Source: Streptomyces sp. P9-A4
GTDB taxonomy: Bacteria; Actinomycetota; Actinomycetes; Streptomycetales; Streptomycetaceae
Assembly: GCF_036634195.1 (NCBI RefSeq)
Contig: NZ_JAZIFY010000001.1
Span: 2,366,501 to 2,430,500 of the forward strand
Reading direction: 5' to 3'
Length of the DNA stretch: 64,000 bases
Part shown: positions 29,976-38,581 of the stretch, in pieces
Layout: each line of letters opens with the position of its first letter
Position numbering within the stretch: the stretch's first letter is position 1
Program-made: the position numbers and the translations under genes
Notes under the pieces: model-generated
What the model saw: the letters and a program-made list of their open reading frames with translations, nothing else
Database searches by the model: none
Told to the model about the DNA's origin: nothing

Positions 29976-31388
29976 ATGTCTCGGACCACCGCGCCCGCGC
30001 CGGCCGACCGGAAGGACGGCGCGACCGCAGCTGCCCAGGGCCTCACGCACGGCCTCAAGCAGCGCCATCTCTCGATGATCGCCCTCGGCGGCGTCATCGG
30101 CGCCGGGCTCTTCGTCGGCTCCGGCGCCGGCATCGCCGCCGCCGGCCCCTCGATCGTGATCGCCTACGCGATCTCGGGCGTGCTCGTCATGCTCGTGATG
30201 CGCATGCTCGGCGAGATGTCCGCGGCGAACCCGGCCTCCGGCTCCTTCTCCGTCCACGCCGAGCGGGCCCTCGGCCCGTGGGCGGGCTTCACCGCCGGGT
30301 GGGCGTTCTGGTTCCTGCTCTGCGTCGCCGTCGGCCTGGAGGGCATCGGCGCGGCGAAGATCATGACCGGCTGGTTCCCGGGCAGCCCCGAGTGGGCCTG
30401 GGTCGCGCTCTTCATGCTGGTCTTCTGCGTCACCAACCTGGCGGCGGTGAAGAACTTCGGCGAGTTCGAGTTCTGGTTCGCCGCGCTCAAGGTCGGCGCG
30501 ATCGTCCTCTTCCTCGGTATCGGCGTGCTCGCGATCGTCGGCGTCCTGCCCGGCACGGACGCCCCCGGCACCGCGAACCTCACCGGCGAGGGCGGCTTCT
30601 TCCCGCACGGCACGGACGGCCTGATCGTGGGCCTGCTGGCCTCGGTCTTCGCCTACGGCGGCCTGGAGACGGTCACCATCGCGGCGGCCGAGTCGGAGCA
30701 CCCGGTGCAGGGCGTCGCCAAGGCCGTCCGTACGGCGATGTGGCGGATCGCGCTCTTCTACATCGGCTCGATGGCGGTCATCGTCACCCTGGTCCCGTGG
30801 GGCGACAAGGCGGTCGTCGAGAAGGGCCCGTACGTCGCGACCCTCGACCACCTGGGCATCCCGGCGGCCGGCCAGATCATGAACGTGGTCGTGCTGGTCG
30901 CCCTGCTCTCCGCGATGAACGCCAACATCTACGGGGCCTCCCGGATGGCCGGTTCGCTGGTCTCGCGCGGCCAGGGCCCGAAGGCGCTCGGCCGCACCTA
31001 CGGCGGGGTCCCCCGCCCCGCGGTGCTGGTCTCCTCCGTCTTCGGCTTCCTGTGCGTGCTGCTGAGCTACTGGCGTCCGGACGACATCTTCGTCTGGCTG
31101 CTCAACACGATCGGCGCGATCATCCTGGTCGTCTGGTTCTTCATCGCCGCCTCCCAGCTGGTGCTGCGCCGCCGCACCGAGCGCGAGGAGCCCGAGAAGC
31201 TGGTCGTGCGGATGTGGGCCTTCCCGGTGCTGACCTGGGTGGCGCTGGGCTGCATGTCGGCGATCTTCGTCCTGATGGCCCGCGAGGAAGGCACCCGGGT
31301 GCAGTTGTACTGGACGGGCGGGCTGACGCTGGTGCTCGCGATCGTCGGCTACGTACGTCAGCGGGCGGCGGCCGGCCGGGCCGCCTGA
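29976..31388 (+). CDS. Amino-acid permease (APC superfamily, AAT family) 3
   Basis: A 470-residue permease started at the ATG giving MSRTTAPAPADRKDG. The reading frame upstream is not conserved in type. It has the same APC motifs as permeases 1 and 2 and lies 114 bp after permease 2 on the same strand. The arrangement suggests local gene duplication followed by divergence of substrate. Confidence 0.9.
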   Translation: MSRTTAPAPADRKDGATAAAQGLTHGLKQRHLSMIALGGVIGAGLFVGSGAGIAAAGPSIVIAYAISGVLVMLVMRMLGEMSAANPASGSFSVHAERALGPWAGFTAGWAFWFLLCVAVGLEGIGAAKIMTGWFPGSPEWAWVALFMLVFCVTNLAAVKNFGEFEFWFAALKVGAIVLFLGIGVLAIVGVLPGTDAPGTANLTGEGGFFPHGTDGLIVGLLASVFAYGGLETVTIAAAESEHPVQGVAKAVRTAMWRIALFYIGSMAVIVTLVPWGDKAVVEKGPYVATLDHLGIPAAGQIMNVVVLVALLSAMNANIYGASRMAGSLVSRGQGPKALGRTYGGVPRPAVLVSSVFGFLCVLLSYWRPDDIFVWLLNTIGAIILVVWFFIAASQLVLRRRTEREEPEKLVVRMWAFPVLTWVALGCMSAIFVLMAREEGTRVQLYWTGGLTLVLAIVGYVRQRAAAGRAA

Positions 31389-31405
31389 GCCCTCCCCCGT
31401 ACGAG

Positions 31406-31436
31406 AGCCCCCGGACCGTCTGCCGGTCCGGGGGCT
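31406..31436 (+). terminator. Hairpin terminator after permease 3
   Basis: Perfect 12-bp stem (31406-31417 with 31425-31436) with a 7-nt loop, 17 bp past the stop codon. Confidence 0.8.
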
Positions 31437-31551
31437 TCGTCGTGCCCGGGGTTTCGCCGCGCTTGGGGACGGGACCAGTTCGCCGCGCCCCGGGACGGGA
31501 CCCAGGACGAAGGGCTGATCAACTTCTCCCCCACCTGCTGTTAGCCTGCAC

Positions 31552-31568
31552 TTGCATATAGGTTGCAA
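31552..31568 (+). promoter_or_regulatory. Candidate Nur box overlapping the sodF promoter
   Basis: TTGCAT-ATAGG-TTGCAA matches the published Nur pattern tTGCaa-N5-ttGCAA at 11 of 12 fixed positions. It overlaps a TAGGTT -10-like element at 31559-31564. In S. coelicolor nickel-bound Nur represses sodF. The same control is expected here. Confidence 0.75.
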
Positions 31569-31596
31569 TAAGCAGGAGCAGTCGAAGGGGCCGGGC

Positions 31597-32241
31597 ATGG
31601 CGATCTACACACTTCCGGAGCTGCCGTACGACTACGCGGCGCTGGAACCGGTGATCAATCCGCAGATCATCGAGCTGCACCACGACAAGCACCACGCCGC
31701 GTACGTCAAGGGCGCGAACGACACCCTGGAGCAGTTGGAGGAGGCCCGCGACAAGGACCAGTGGGGCGCGGTCAACGGCCTGGAGAAGAACCTGGCCTTC
31801 CACCTCTCCGGCCATATCCTCCACTCCATCTACTGGAACAACATGGCCAGCCCGAAGAACGGCGGGGGCGGCGAGCCGCTGGCCGCCGACGGCGTCGGCG
31901 ACCTCGCGGAGGCGATCACCGAGTCCTTCGGCTCCTTCGCCAAGTTCAGGGCCCAGCTCACCAAGGCCTCCGCGACCACCCAGGGCTCCGGCTGGGGCGT
32001 CCTCGCCCACGAGCCGGTCAGCGGCCGGCTCATCGTCGAGCAGGTCTACGACCACCAGGGCAACGTCGGCCAGGGCTCCGTCCCGATCCTGGTCTTCGAC
32101 GCCTGGGAGCACGCCTTCTACCTGCAGTACAAGAACCAGAAGGTCGACTTCATCGAAGCCATGTGGCAGCTCGTCAACTGGCAGGACGTGAGCCGCCGCT
32201 ACCGGGCGGCCAAGGCCTCCGTACCGCTGATCTCCTTCTGA
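31597..32241 (+). CDS. sodF: Iron (Fe/Zn) superoxide dismutase
   Basis: A 214-residue protein started at the ATG giving [16 protein letters not shown], with AAGGGG 7 nt upstream. Family metal ligands are visible: His in [11 protein letters not shown], His in [12 protein letters not shown], and Asp and His in [13 protein letters not shown]. It converts superoxide to oxygen and hydrogen peroxide in the cytoplasm. The Nur-type box over the promoter suggests that it is made only when nickel is scarce and the Ni-SOD (sodN, not in this window) is off. Confidence 0.95.
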   Translation: MAIYTLPELPYDYAALEPVINPQIIELHHDKHHAAYVKGANDTLEQLEEARDKDQWGAVNGLEKNLAFHLSGHILHSIYWNNMASPKNGGGGEPLAADGVGDLAEAITESFGSFAKFRAQLTKASATTQGSGWGVLAHEPVSGRLIVEQVYDHQGNVGQGSVPILVFDAWEHAFYLQYKNQKVDFIEAMWQLVNWQDVSRRYRAAKASVPLISF

Positions 32242-32337
32242 ACCCCGACTCCTGCTCGTGATCGTCTTCTCACCGTTCACCGGGCAGGCGGATGAAGGAA
32301 GAACCCCTGTGAGGACATGACTCACGGGGGTTCTTCC
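32242..32337 (+). ncRNA. Possible s-SodF-like RNA in the sodF 3' UTR
   Basis: In S. coelicolor a ~90-nt fragment of the sodF 3' UTR (s-SodF) was reported to destabilise sodN mRNA. The segment from the sodF stop to the terminator here is 96 nt. It contains an unpaired CT-rich stretch (GATCGTCTTCTCACC) that could pair with a GA-rich ribosome-binding site. No sodN sequence is in the window to test this. It is inferred from synteny and length. Confidence 0.4.
32297..32337 (+). terminator. Hairpin terminator of sodF
   Basis: 17-bp stem with one G-U pair (32297-32313 with 32321-32337) and a 7-nt loop. It would form the 3' end of the sodF transcript. Confidence 0.8.
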
Positions 32338-32353
32338 GGCTGCGCGACCGGGA

Positions 32354-32989
32354 CTACTCGAAGCTGGGCGCCGCCGTCCGGGTGCGCTTGATCTCGTAGA
32401 AGCCCGGCGTCGACGCCACGAGCAGCGTGCCGTCCCACAGCCGGGCCGCCGCCTCGCCGCGCGGGGTGGGGGTGACCACCGGGCCGAAGAAGGCGACCTC
32501 GTCGCCGTCCGGGCCCGGCACCGCGACGACGGGGGTGCCGACGTCCTGGCCGACCTTGTCGATGCCCTCCTTGTGGGAGGCGCGCAGCTCGGTGTCGTAG
32601 GTGTCCTTGTCGGCGTACTCGACCAGGTCCTCGGGCAGGCCGACGTCCTTGAGGGCGCCGGCGATGGCCTCGCGGGTGGGGCCCTCGCCGTTGTTGTGGA
32701 AACGGCTGCCGAGCGCCGTGTAGAGCTTGCCGACGACCTCGTCGCCGTGCAGCTGCTGGGCGGCGACGACGACCCGGACGGGGCCCCAGGCCTGGGTCTC
32801 CAGCATCTCGCGGTACTCGGCCGGCACCTCGTCGAGACGGTTCTCGTTGAGCACGGCCAGGCTCATGACCTTCCAGCGCACGTCGACCGGGCGGACCTGC
32901 TCCACCTCCAGCATCCAGCGGGAGGTCATCCACGCCCAGGGGCACAGGGGGTCGAAGTAGAAGTCGGCGGTGGTCCTGCTCTCGGACAT
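32354..32989 (-). CDS. Mycothiol-dependent nitroreductase-type DsbA-family protein (Rv2466c-like)
   Basis: A 211-residue thioredoxin-fold protein started at the ATG giving MSESRTTADFYFDPL. The sequence closely resembles Mycobacterium tuberculosis Rv2466c: DPLCPW near the N-terminus, VMSLAVLNENR, AWGPVRV, and KRTRT at the end. The active site is CPWA rather than CPWC, so only the nucleophilic Cys remains. Such proteins reduce substrates with mycothiol. The promoter at 33037-33066 fits SigR, the thiol-stress sigma factor. It is divergent from pepN. Confidence 0.88.
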   Translation of the reverse strand: MSESRTTADFYFDPLCPWAWMTSRWMLEVEQVRPVDVRWKVMSLAVLNENRLDEVPAEYREMLETQAWGPVRVVVAAQQLHGDEVVGKLYTALGSRFHNNGEGPTREAIAGALKDVGLPEDLVEYADKDTYDTELRASHKEGIDKVGQDVGTPVVAVPGPDGDEVAFFGPVVTPTPRGEAAARLWDGTLLVASTPGFYEIKRTRTAAPSFE

Positions 32990-33036
32990 CTCGCTCCTCG
33001 GTAAGGCCGTCGGGAAGGTGGTGCGCCGAAAGGAGG

Positions 33037-33066
33037 CAACGCCAGGGCGGCGCGAAGGCATTCCCC
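33037..33066 (-). promoter_or_regulatory. Candidate SigR promoter for the mycothiol oxidoreductase
   Basis: On the minus strand GGGAAT is followed after 18 nt by CGTT, exactly the GGGAAT-N18-CGTT form of SigR (SigH) promoters. The leader to the ATG would be about 40 nt. Rv2466c-type genes are known SigR/SigH targets. Confidence 0.75.
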
Positions 33067-33132
33067 TGTGCCGGGTGTCAGCTGCACATGGGAGGATCGG
33101 TGCTGTTTCGAACGTGCCACAAAGGAGTGACC

Positions 33133-35682
33133 GTGCCCGGTGAGAATCTGTCCCGCGACGAGGCCCACGAGCGGGCGGCGCTGCTGTCCGTCGACGGCTA
33201 CGAGGTCGCCCTCGACCTCCGGTCGGCGGTCGGCGACCGGGCCGAGGAGGTGCGCACCTTCCGCTCGGAGACGACGATCCGCTTCCGCCGCACCGGCGAG
33301 GGCACGAGTACGTTCGTCGACCTGATCGCCCCGTCCGTGACCTCGGTCACCCTGAACGGGCGCGCGCTCGACCCCGCGGTCGTCTTCGACGGCTCGCGGA
33401 TCGCCCTCGACGGCCTCGCCGACGAGAACACGCTCGTGGTGGACGCGCAGTGCGCCTACAGCCGGACCGGCGAGGGCATGCACCGCTTCGTCGACCCCGA
33501 GGACGGCGAGGTCTACCTCTACACGCAGTACGAGCCGGCCGACGCCCGCCGGGTGTACGCCGACTTCGAGCAGCCCGACCTCAAGGCCCCGTACCGCTTC
33601 TCGGTGACCGCGCCCGAGGGCTGGACGGTCTGGTCGAACGGCGCGGGCGAGCAGGACGCCGAGGGCGTGTGGCGGTTCGCGGAGACGGCGCCGATCTCCA
33701 CGTACATCACCTGTGTCGTGGCGGGCCCGTACCACTACGTGACGGACTCGTACCAGCGCGGCGACCTGGAGATCCCGCTCGGCGCGATGTGCCGGAAGTC
33801 GCTCGCGAAGCACTTCGACGCGGACGACGTCTTCCTGATCACCAAGCAGGGCTTCGACTTCTTCCACGACAACTTCGACTACCCGTACCCCTTCGGGAAG
33901 TACGACCAGGCCTTCGTCCCCGAGTACAACCTCGGCGCGATGGAGAACCCGGGCCTGGTGACCTTCCGCGAGGAGTACATCTACCGCGGCAAGGTGACGC
34001 AGGCGGCGTACGAGAGCCGGGCCAACGTCATCCTCCACGAGATGGCGCACATGTGGTTCGGCGACCTCGTCACCATGGTGTGGTGGGACGACCTGTGGCT
34101 GAAGGAGTCCTTCGCCGACTTCATGGGCTCGTTCGTGAACGCCGAGGCGACCCGTTTCAGCAACAGCTGGGTGACCTTCGCCAACAACCGCAAGTCCTGG
34201 GCCTACCGCGCCGACCAGCTGCCGTCCACCCACCCGATCACGGCCGACATCCGTGACCTGGAGGACGCCAAGCTCAACTTCGACGGCATCACGTACGCCA
34301 AGGGCGCCTCGGTCCTCAAGCAGCTCGTCGCCTACGCGGGCCGGGACGCGTTCCTGGAGGGCGCGCGCCGCTACTTCAAGCGCCACGCCTACGGGAACAC
34401 CCGCCTCGCGGACCTCCTCACGATCCTGGAGGAGACCTCCGGCCGTGACATGAGGACCTGGGCGAAGTCCTGGCTCCAGACCTCCGGCGTGAACAGCCTG
34501 ACCCCGGCCGTCACCTACGACGCGGAGGGCCGGATCACCGAACTCGCCGTCCTCCAGGAGGGCGACGAGCTGCGTCCGCACCGGGCCGCCGTCGGCCTCT
34601 ACCGGATCTCCGGCGGGGACCTCGTGCGGTACGCGCGGGCCGAGGCCGACCTCACCGGCGCCCGGACCGTCGTCACCGAGCTCGCGGGCGAGGAGCGGCC
34701 CGACCTGGTCCTCGTCAACGACGACGACCTCACCTACTGCAAGATCCGCTTCGACGACGGCTCCCTCGCCACCCTGCGCGAGCACCTCGGCGACATCACC
34801 GACCCGCTGGCCCGCGCCCTGTGCTGGTCCGCGCTGTGGAACCTGACCCGTGACGGGCTGATGCCCGCCCGGGACTTCGTCTCCGTCGTGCTCGCCTTCG
34901 CGGGCCGCGAGACCGAGATCGGCGTCCTCCAGATGGTGCACGCCTGGACGAAGTCGGCCGTCACCCTCTACGCCGCCCCCGAGTGGCGCGAGGAGGGCGG
35001 GCGGCTGCTCGCCGAGGGCGGCCTGCGCGAGCTGCGGCTCGCCGAGCCGGGCAGCGAGCACCAGCTGACCTGGGCGCGGTTCTTCGCGGCCACCGCCGGT
35101 ACGGACGCCGACTTCCAGCTCCTCGAGGGGCTGCTCGACGGCACGGCGAAGATCGACGGGCTCGACGTCGACCAGGAGCTGCGCTGGGCGCTGCTCGCCC
35201 CGCTGGCCGCGCACGGCCGCGCGGACGAGGCCCGGATCGACGAGGAGCTGGGCCGGGACGACACGGCGACCGGCAAGCGGCACCAGACCCGGCTGCTCGC
35301 CTCGCGTCCCTCGGCGGCGGTCAAGGCGCAGGCCTGGGTGCAGGTCGTCGAGTCGGACACCCTGTCGAACGCACTGGTCGAGGCGACGATCGCGGGCTTC
35401 GTCCAGCCCTCGCAGCGCGAGCTGATCGCGCCGTACGCGGAGAAGTACTTCGCGGCGATCGAGCGACTGTGGGCCGAGCGGTCGATCCAGATCGGCATGG
35501 ACGTGGTCCGGGGCCTGTTCCCGGGGCTCCAGGACGACGAGGAGACGCTGGCCGCGACGGACACGTGGCTCTCGGAGCACGAGTCGGCGGCGCCGGCGCT
35601 GCGGCGACTGGTCCTCGAAGCCCGGGACGACCTGGCGCGGGCGCTGCGGGCGCAGGCCTGCGACGGACGCGCGGCGGAGTAG
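33133..35682 (+). CDS. pepN: Aminopeptidase N (M1 family), copy 1
   Basis: An 849-residue protein started at the GTG (VPGENLSRDEAHERAALL) with AAAGGAG 5-6 nt upstream. The M1 signatures are present: the exopeptidase motif GAMEN and the zinc motif HEMAHMWFGD with the third ligand Glu in LKESFAD. An ERAP1-like C-terminal helical domain follows. It removes N-terminal residues from peptides in the cytoplasm. A second, clearly related copy lies at 42111-44684. Confidence 0.95.
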   Translation: MPGENLSRDEAHERAALLSVDGYEVALDLRSAVGDRAEEVRTFRSETTIRFRRTGEGTSTFVDLIAPSVTSVTLNGRALDPAVVFDGSRIALDGLADENTLVVDAQCAYSRTGEGMHRFVDPEDGEVYLYTQYEPADARRVYADFEQPDLKAPYRFSVTAPEGWTVWSNGAGEQDAEGVWRFAETAPISTYITCVVAGPYHYVTDSYQRGDLEIPLGAMCRKSLAKHFDADDVFLITKQGFDFFHDNFDYPYPFGKYDQAFVPEYNLGAMENPGLVTFREEYIYRGKVTQAAYESRANVILHEMAHMWFGDLVTMVWWDDLWLKESFADFMGSFVNAEATRFSNSWVTFANNRKSWAYRADQLPSTHPITADIRDLEDAKLNFDGITYAKGASVLKQLVAYAGRDAFLEGARRYFKRHAYGNTRLADLLTILEETSGRDMRTWAKSWLQTSGVNSLTPAVTYDAEGRITELAVLQEGDELRPHRAAVGLYRISGGDLVRYARAEADLTGARTVVTELAGEERPDLVLVNDDDLTYCKIRFDDGSLATLREHLGDITDPLARALCWSALWNLTRDGLMPARDFVSVVLAFAGRETEIGVLQMVHAWTKSAVTLYAAPEWREEGGRLLAEGGLRELRLAEPGSEHQLTWARFFAATAGTDADFQLLEGLLDGTAKIDGLDVDQELRWALLAPLAAHGRADEARIDEELGRDDTATGKRHQTRLLASRPSAAVKAQAWVQVVESDTLSNALVEATIAGFVQPSQRELIAPYAEKYFAAIERLWAERSIQIGMDVVRGLFPGLQDDEETLAATDTWLSEHESAAPALRRLVLEARDDLARALRAQACDGRAAE

Positions 35683-35693
35683 CCGGTACGTGA

Positions 35694-35727
35694 GGGGAGC
35701 GGCGCCCCGGAAGGTGCGCCGCTCCCC
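35694..35727 (+). terminator. Hairpin terminator after pepN copy 1
   Basis: Perfect 12-bp stem (35694-35705 with 35716-35727) with a 10-nt loop, 12 bp past the stop. Confidence 0.8.
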
Positions 35728-35830
35728 CATCGGCACTCGAACGCGCGTACTTTAGGGCGAGGTTGTCCCCAATTGTCGACGAGCGTGTAACAGGGGTTAG
35801 GGGAGCCTTCGGAAGCGGAAGACCCCCCGC

Positions 35831-36838
35831 ATGAACCACAACACCCCCATCACCCCCCGCCCCCTCCCCCTCACCTCCCGCACCGGCGGCACGCAACGCC
35901 TCGCGTCCGCCGACCAGTTGAGGCTCCAGGGCGTCCCGGCCGGCGAGGTCGCCGCGCGCTGCCGGCCCGGCGGCGGCTGGCAGCAGCTGCTGCCCGGTGT
36001 CCTCCTGCTCCAGCCGGGCGCCCCCACCAGTGAGGACCGGCTCCACGCGGCGCTGCTCTACGCCCGCAGGACCGGGGCCGTACCCCCGCAGGGCCCCGAC
36101 GCGATGATCACCGGACTCGCCGCGCTGGCCCTGCACCGCTTCTCCTCCGCTCCCCCGCTGACCGCCCTCGACCGGATCGACGTCCTGGTGCCGAGGACCC
36201 GGCGGCTGCGCTCGACCGGCTGGGTGCGGGTCGTGCGAGCCCCTGAGTCCCCGGAGCCGCTGGAGCTCACCGGGGTCCCGGTCGCCCCGGTCGCCCGCGC
36301 CGTCGCCGACGCGGTGTCGGGTCTCTCGGACGCGGAGACCGTACGCCTGCTGCTCACCGAGGCGGTCCGCGGTGGGCACTGCGAACCTGGCACGGTGGTA
36401 AGGGAGTTGAGCCGAGCGCGGCTGCTCACCCGGGCGCATGTGGTGGACGCGGTGGACGCGCTGCTCGCCGAGGGCCGCTCGCTGTCCGAGGAGCGGCTGT
36501 ACGAGATGGTGCGGGAGTTCGCGCTGCCGGACCCGCTGTGGAACGTGGATCTGCGGCTGCCGGGCGGCCCGCACCTGGGCGGGGTGGACGCCTACTGGCC
36601 GGACCAGGCGGTCGCCGTCGAGCTGGACACCCGGGCGCCCCGGCAGGACGACGACGCGCTGTGGTCCGAGTACACCCGCAAGCGGGAGCACCTGGAGCGG
36701 CTCGGCATCACGGTCGTCCACCTCACCCCGCGCAAGCTGCGCGAGGCGATGGACCAGCAGGCCACCGTGGTGCGTACGGCGCTGATGGCCGCGCCGGACC
36801 GGCAGCCCGCCGCGTATGTCGCCGTCCTGCCGCGGTGA
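35831..36838 (+). CDS. AbiEi-like N-terminal domain plus DUF559-type C-terminal domain
   Basis: A 335-residue protein. Residues ~20-70 (ASADQLRLQGVPAGEVAAR; GWQQLLPGVLLLQPG) resemble the winged-helix start of AbiEi-type antitoxins. The C-terminal ~100 residues (GGVDAYWPDQAVAVELD; HLERLGITVVHLTPRKLRE) fit DUF559, a restriction-endonuclease-like fold related to Vsr. The Asp and Glu of the putative metal site are present. The usual Gly-x-x-x-His after ELD is replaced by TRAPRQ. Proteins with this arrangement are common in actinobacteria without an AbiEii partner, and none is seen here. Function unknown. Confidence 0.65.
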   Translation: MNHNTPITPRPLPLTSRTGGTQRLASADQLRLQGVPAGEVAARCRPGGGWQQLLPGVLLLQPGAPTSEDRLHAALLYARRTGAVPPQGPDAMITGLAALALHRFSSAPPLTALDRIDVLVPRTRRLRSTGWVRVVRAPESPEPLELTGVPVAPVARAVADAVSGLSDAETVRLLLTEAVRGGHCEPGTVVRELSRARLLTRAHVVDAVDALLAEGRSLSEERLYEMVREFALPDPLWNVDLRLPGGPHLGGVDAYWPDQAVAVELDTRAPRQDDDALWSEYTRKREHLERLGITVVHLTPRKLREAMDQQATVVRTALMAAPDRQPAAYVAVLPR

Positions 36839-36842
36839 CGGC

Positions 36843-38003
36843 CTACTTCTCGGGGGCGGCGCCGGTGCCGCAGAACTCGGCCTCGACGACCTTCTGGGTG
36901 TCGCCCGCCCAGTCGGCGTTGAAGTTGCCGGCGAGGGAGTGCTCGCCGTCGCGGGTCACCTGGGCGAGGGAGCTGGAGCCGTGGATGCCACCGCCGTGGC
37001 CCCAGACCTCCTGCCCGCAGCTCAGCTTCTCCTTCATGAGCCCGAGGCCGTAGCCCACGTTCGGGAAGTCGGGGGAGATCCGCACCGTGGTGGTCATCTC
37101 CTTCAGACCGTCCTTCGTGAGGAGCCGGCCCTTGAGCAGGGCGCGGTAGAAGGTCTGCAGATCGCGGGAGTCGGAGATGATCTCGCCCGCCGCGCCGGCG
37201 ATGCTCGGGTTGAGCGCGGAGACGTCGTGGACGGGGGCGTTCACGTCCCGGGAGAGCTTGGAGTACGCCGGGCTGCTGGGCTCCGGCATGGCCGAGCGGG
37301 TCCCGGGGACCGTGGTGGCGCGGAGCTTGAGCGGCTTGATGATCCGGTTCTCGACGGCCTTGCCGTAGGGGCGGCCGGTGACCTTCTCGATCACCATGCC
37401 GGCCAGAACGAAGTTGGTGTTGGAGTAGTTCCAGGAGGTGCCGGGGGCGAAGTCCGGCTTGTGGTTCATGGCGACGGCGACCAGCTGCTCCGGGGTCCAG
37501 GTGTCGTAGCGGTGCTCCAGGAAGCCGGGGCCGAAGACCTTCTCCTGGAAGGCGGGGTCCTCGGTGTAGCTGTATACGCCGCTGGTGTGGTTGAGCAGCC
37601 GGCGGACGGTGATCCTCCCGCCGTCGTGGCCGTTGCCGCTGACGACGCCGGGCAGCCACTTCCCGACCGGGTCGTCGAGGTCGATGCGGCCCTCCGCCTG
37701 GAGCTGGAGGAGGACGGTGGCGGTGAAGGTCTTGGTGATGGAGCCGACGCGATAGCGGTCGTTCCCCTTGCGGTCGCCGGCGGTTCCGGTCCAGGTGCCG
37801 TGGCCGTCTCGGGCCTGGGCGACGGCGCCGGGCACCCCGGCGTCGACGGCGTCCAAGAGCACCTGCTGCGTGGCCGCGTGGTCCTGCTTCGCCGGTGCGG
37901 GCGCCGGTGCCGCCGCCAGGGCGGGGGCGGCGAGGGCGGTGGCGGTGATCCCCGCGACCAGGACGGCGGCCAGGACGGTGCGGGTGGTGCGTACGGCTGA
38001 CAT
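36843..38003 (-). CDS. Secreted serine hydrolase (beta-lactamase/DD-carboxypeptidase fold)
   Basis: A 386-residue protein started at the ATG giving MSAVRTTRTVLAAVLVAG, the start of a Sec signal peptide ending near residue 31 (ALAAAP). The catalytic motifs are S88ITK91, Y193SN195 and, near the C-terminus, WGHGGGIHG (the KTG-equivalent). The fold is that of class C beta-lactamases, R61-type DD-peptidases and esterases (S12). The YSN and HGG motifs favour a DD-carboxypeptidase/esterase over a lactamase. It is convergent with the AbiEi-like gene with a 4-bp gap. Confidence 0.88.
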   Translation of the reverse strand: MSAVRTTRTVLAAVLVAGITATALAAPALAAAPAPAPAKQDHAATQQVLLDAVDAGVPGAVAQARDGHGTWTGTAGDRKGNDRYRVGSITKTFTATVLLQLQAEGRIDLDDPVGKWLPGVVSGNGHDGGRITVRRLLNHTSGVYSYTEDPAFQEKVFGPGFLEHRYDTWTPEQLVAVAMNHKPDFAPGTSWNYSNTNFVLAGMVIEKVTGRPYGKAVENRIIKPLKLRATTVPGTRSAMPEPSSPAYSKLSRDVNAPVHDVSALNPSIAGAAGEIISDSRDLQTFYRALLKGRLLTKDGLKEMTTTVRISPDFPNVGYGLGLMKEKLSCGQEVWGHGGGIHGSSSLAQVTRDGEHSLAGNFNADWAGDTQKVVEAEFCGTGAAPEK

Positions 38004-38104
38004 GCGGGCTCCCCTGTGGCTCTGCTGTGCGTGTGCTGCGGTCGGCGGGGAGGACCGAGGGGCCGCGGGGATGGTTGAGCAAGGGTGGGGCGGTTGAGCC
38101 CTTT

Positions 38105-38572
38105 TCAGCCGTTTGACGGGTCGGTGAGGCGGGAGCGGCCGACCGGGGGCCGTTCGCGCCACAGGTCGAGGCCGATGTCGACGAGTTCGACCCGGGGCAG
38201 GGCGGCGACGGCGTCGAGCGGGTGCCAGGCGGCGAGGTCCGTGGAACCGCCGGTCTCGTTGCGCAGGGCGCCCCCGGTGACCTGGGCCTCGTAGATGATC
38301 CGCAGGCCCTGGAAGTCGCCCGGTCCCCCGAACCGGCGGAGCCGGCCGCGGCGGACGGAGTCGACGCCGAGGAGGGCGGTGGGCTCGACGCGATAGCCGG
38401 TCTCCTCCTCGACCTCCCGGGCCATCGTCCGTACGGGCTCCTCGCCGTGGTCCATGCCACCGCCGGGCAGGGTCCACCGCCTGGTCCCGTCGTCCGCCAC
38501 CCAGCGGGCGAGGAGCAGCTCGCCGTCCCGGACGCACACGGCGTAGGCCGCCACCCTCAACTCCTGCTTCAT
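38105..38572 (-). CDS. NUDIX hydrolase
   Basis: A 155-residue protein. The Nudix box GGGMDHGEEPVRTMAREVEEETG starts at about residue 37 and has the required G, REx2EE and E residues. Such enzymes hydrolyse nucleoside diphosphates linked to another moiety. The substrate cannot be deduced. It sits between the serine hydrolase and HPP genes, all on the minus strand, with a 9-bp gap from the HPP stop. Confidence 0.9.
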   Translation of the reverse strand: MKQELRVAAYAVCVRDGELLLARWVADDGTRRWTLPGGGMDHGEEPVRTMAREVEEETGYRVEPTALLGVDSVRRGRLRRFGGPGDFQGLRIIYEAQVTGGALRNETGGSTDLAAWHPLDAVAALPRVELVDIGLDLWRERPPVGRSRLTDPSNG

Positions 38573-38581
38573 GGAACGAGG

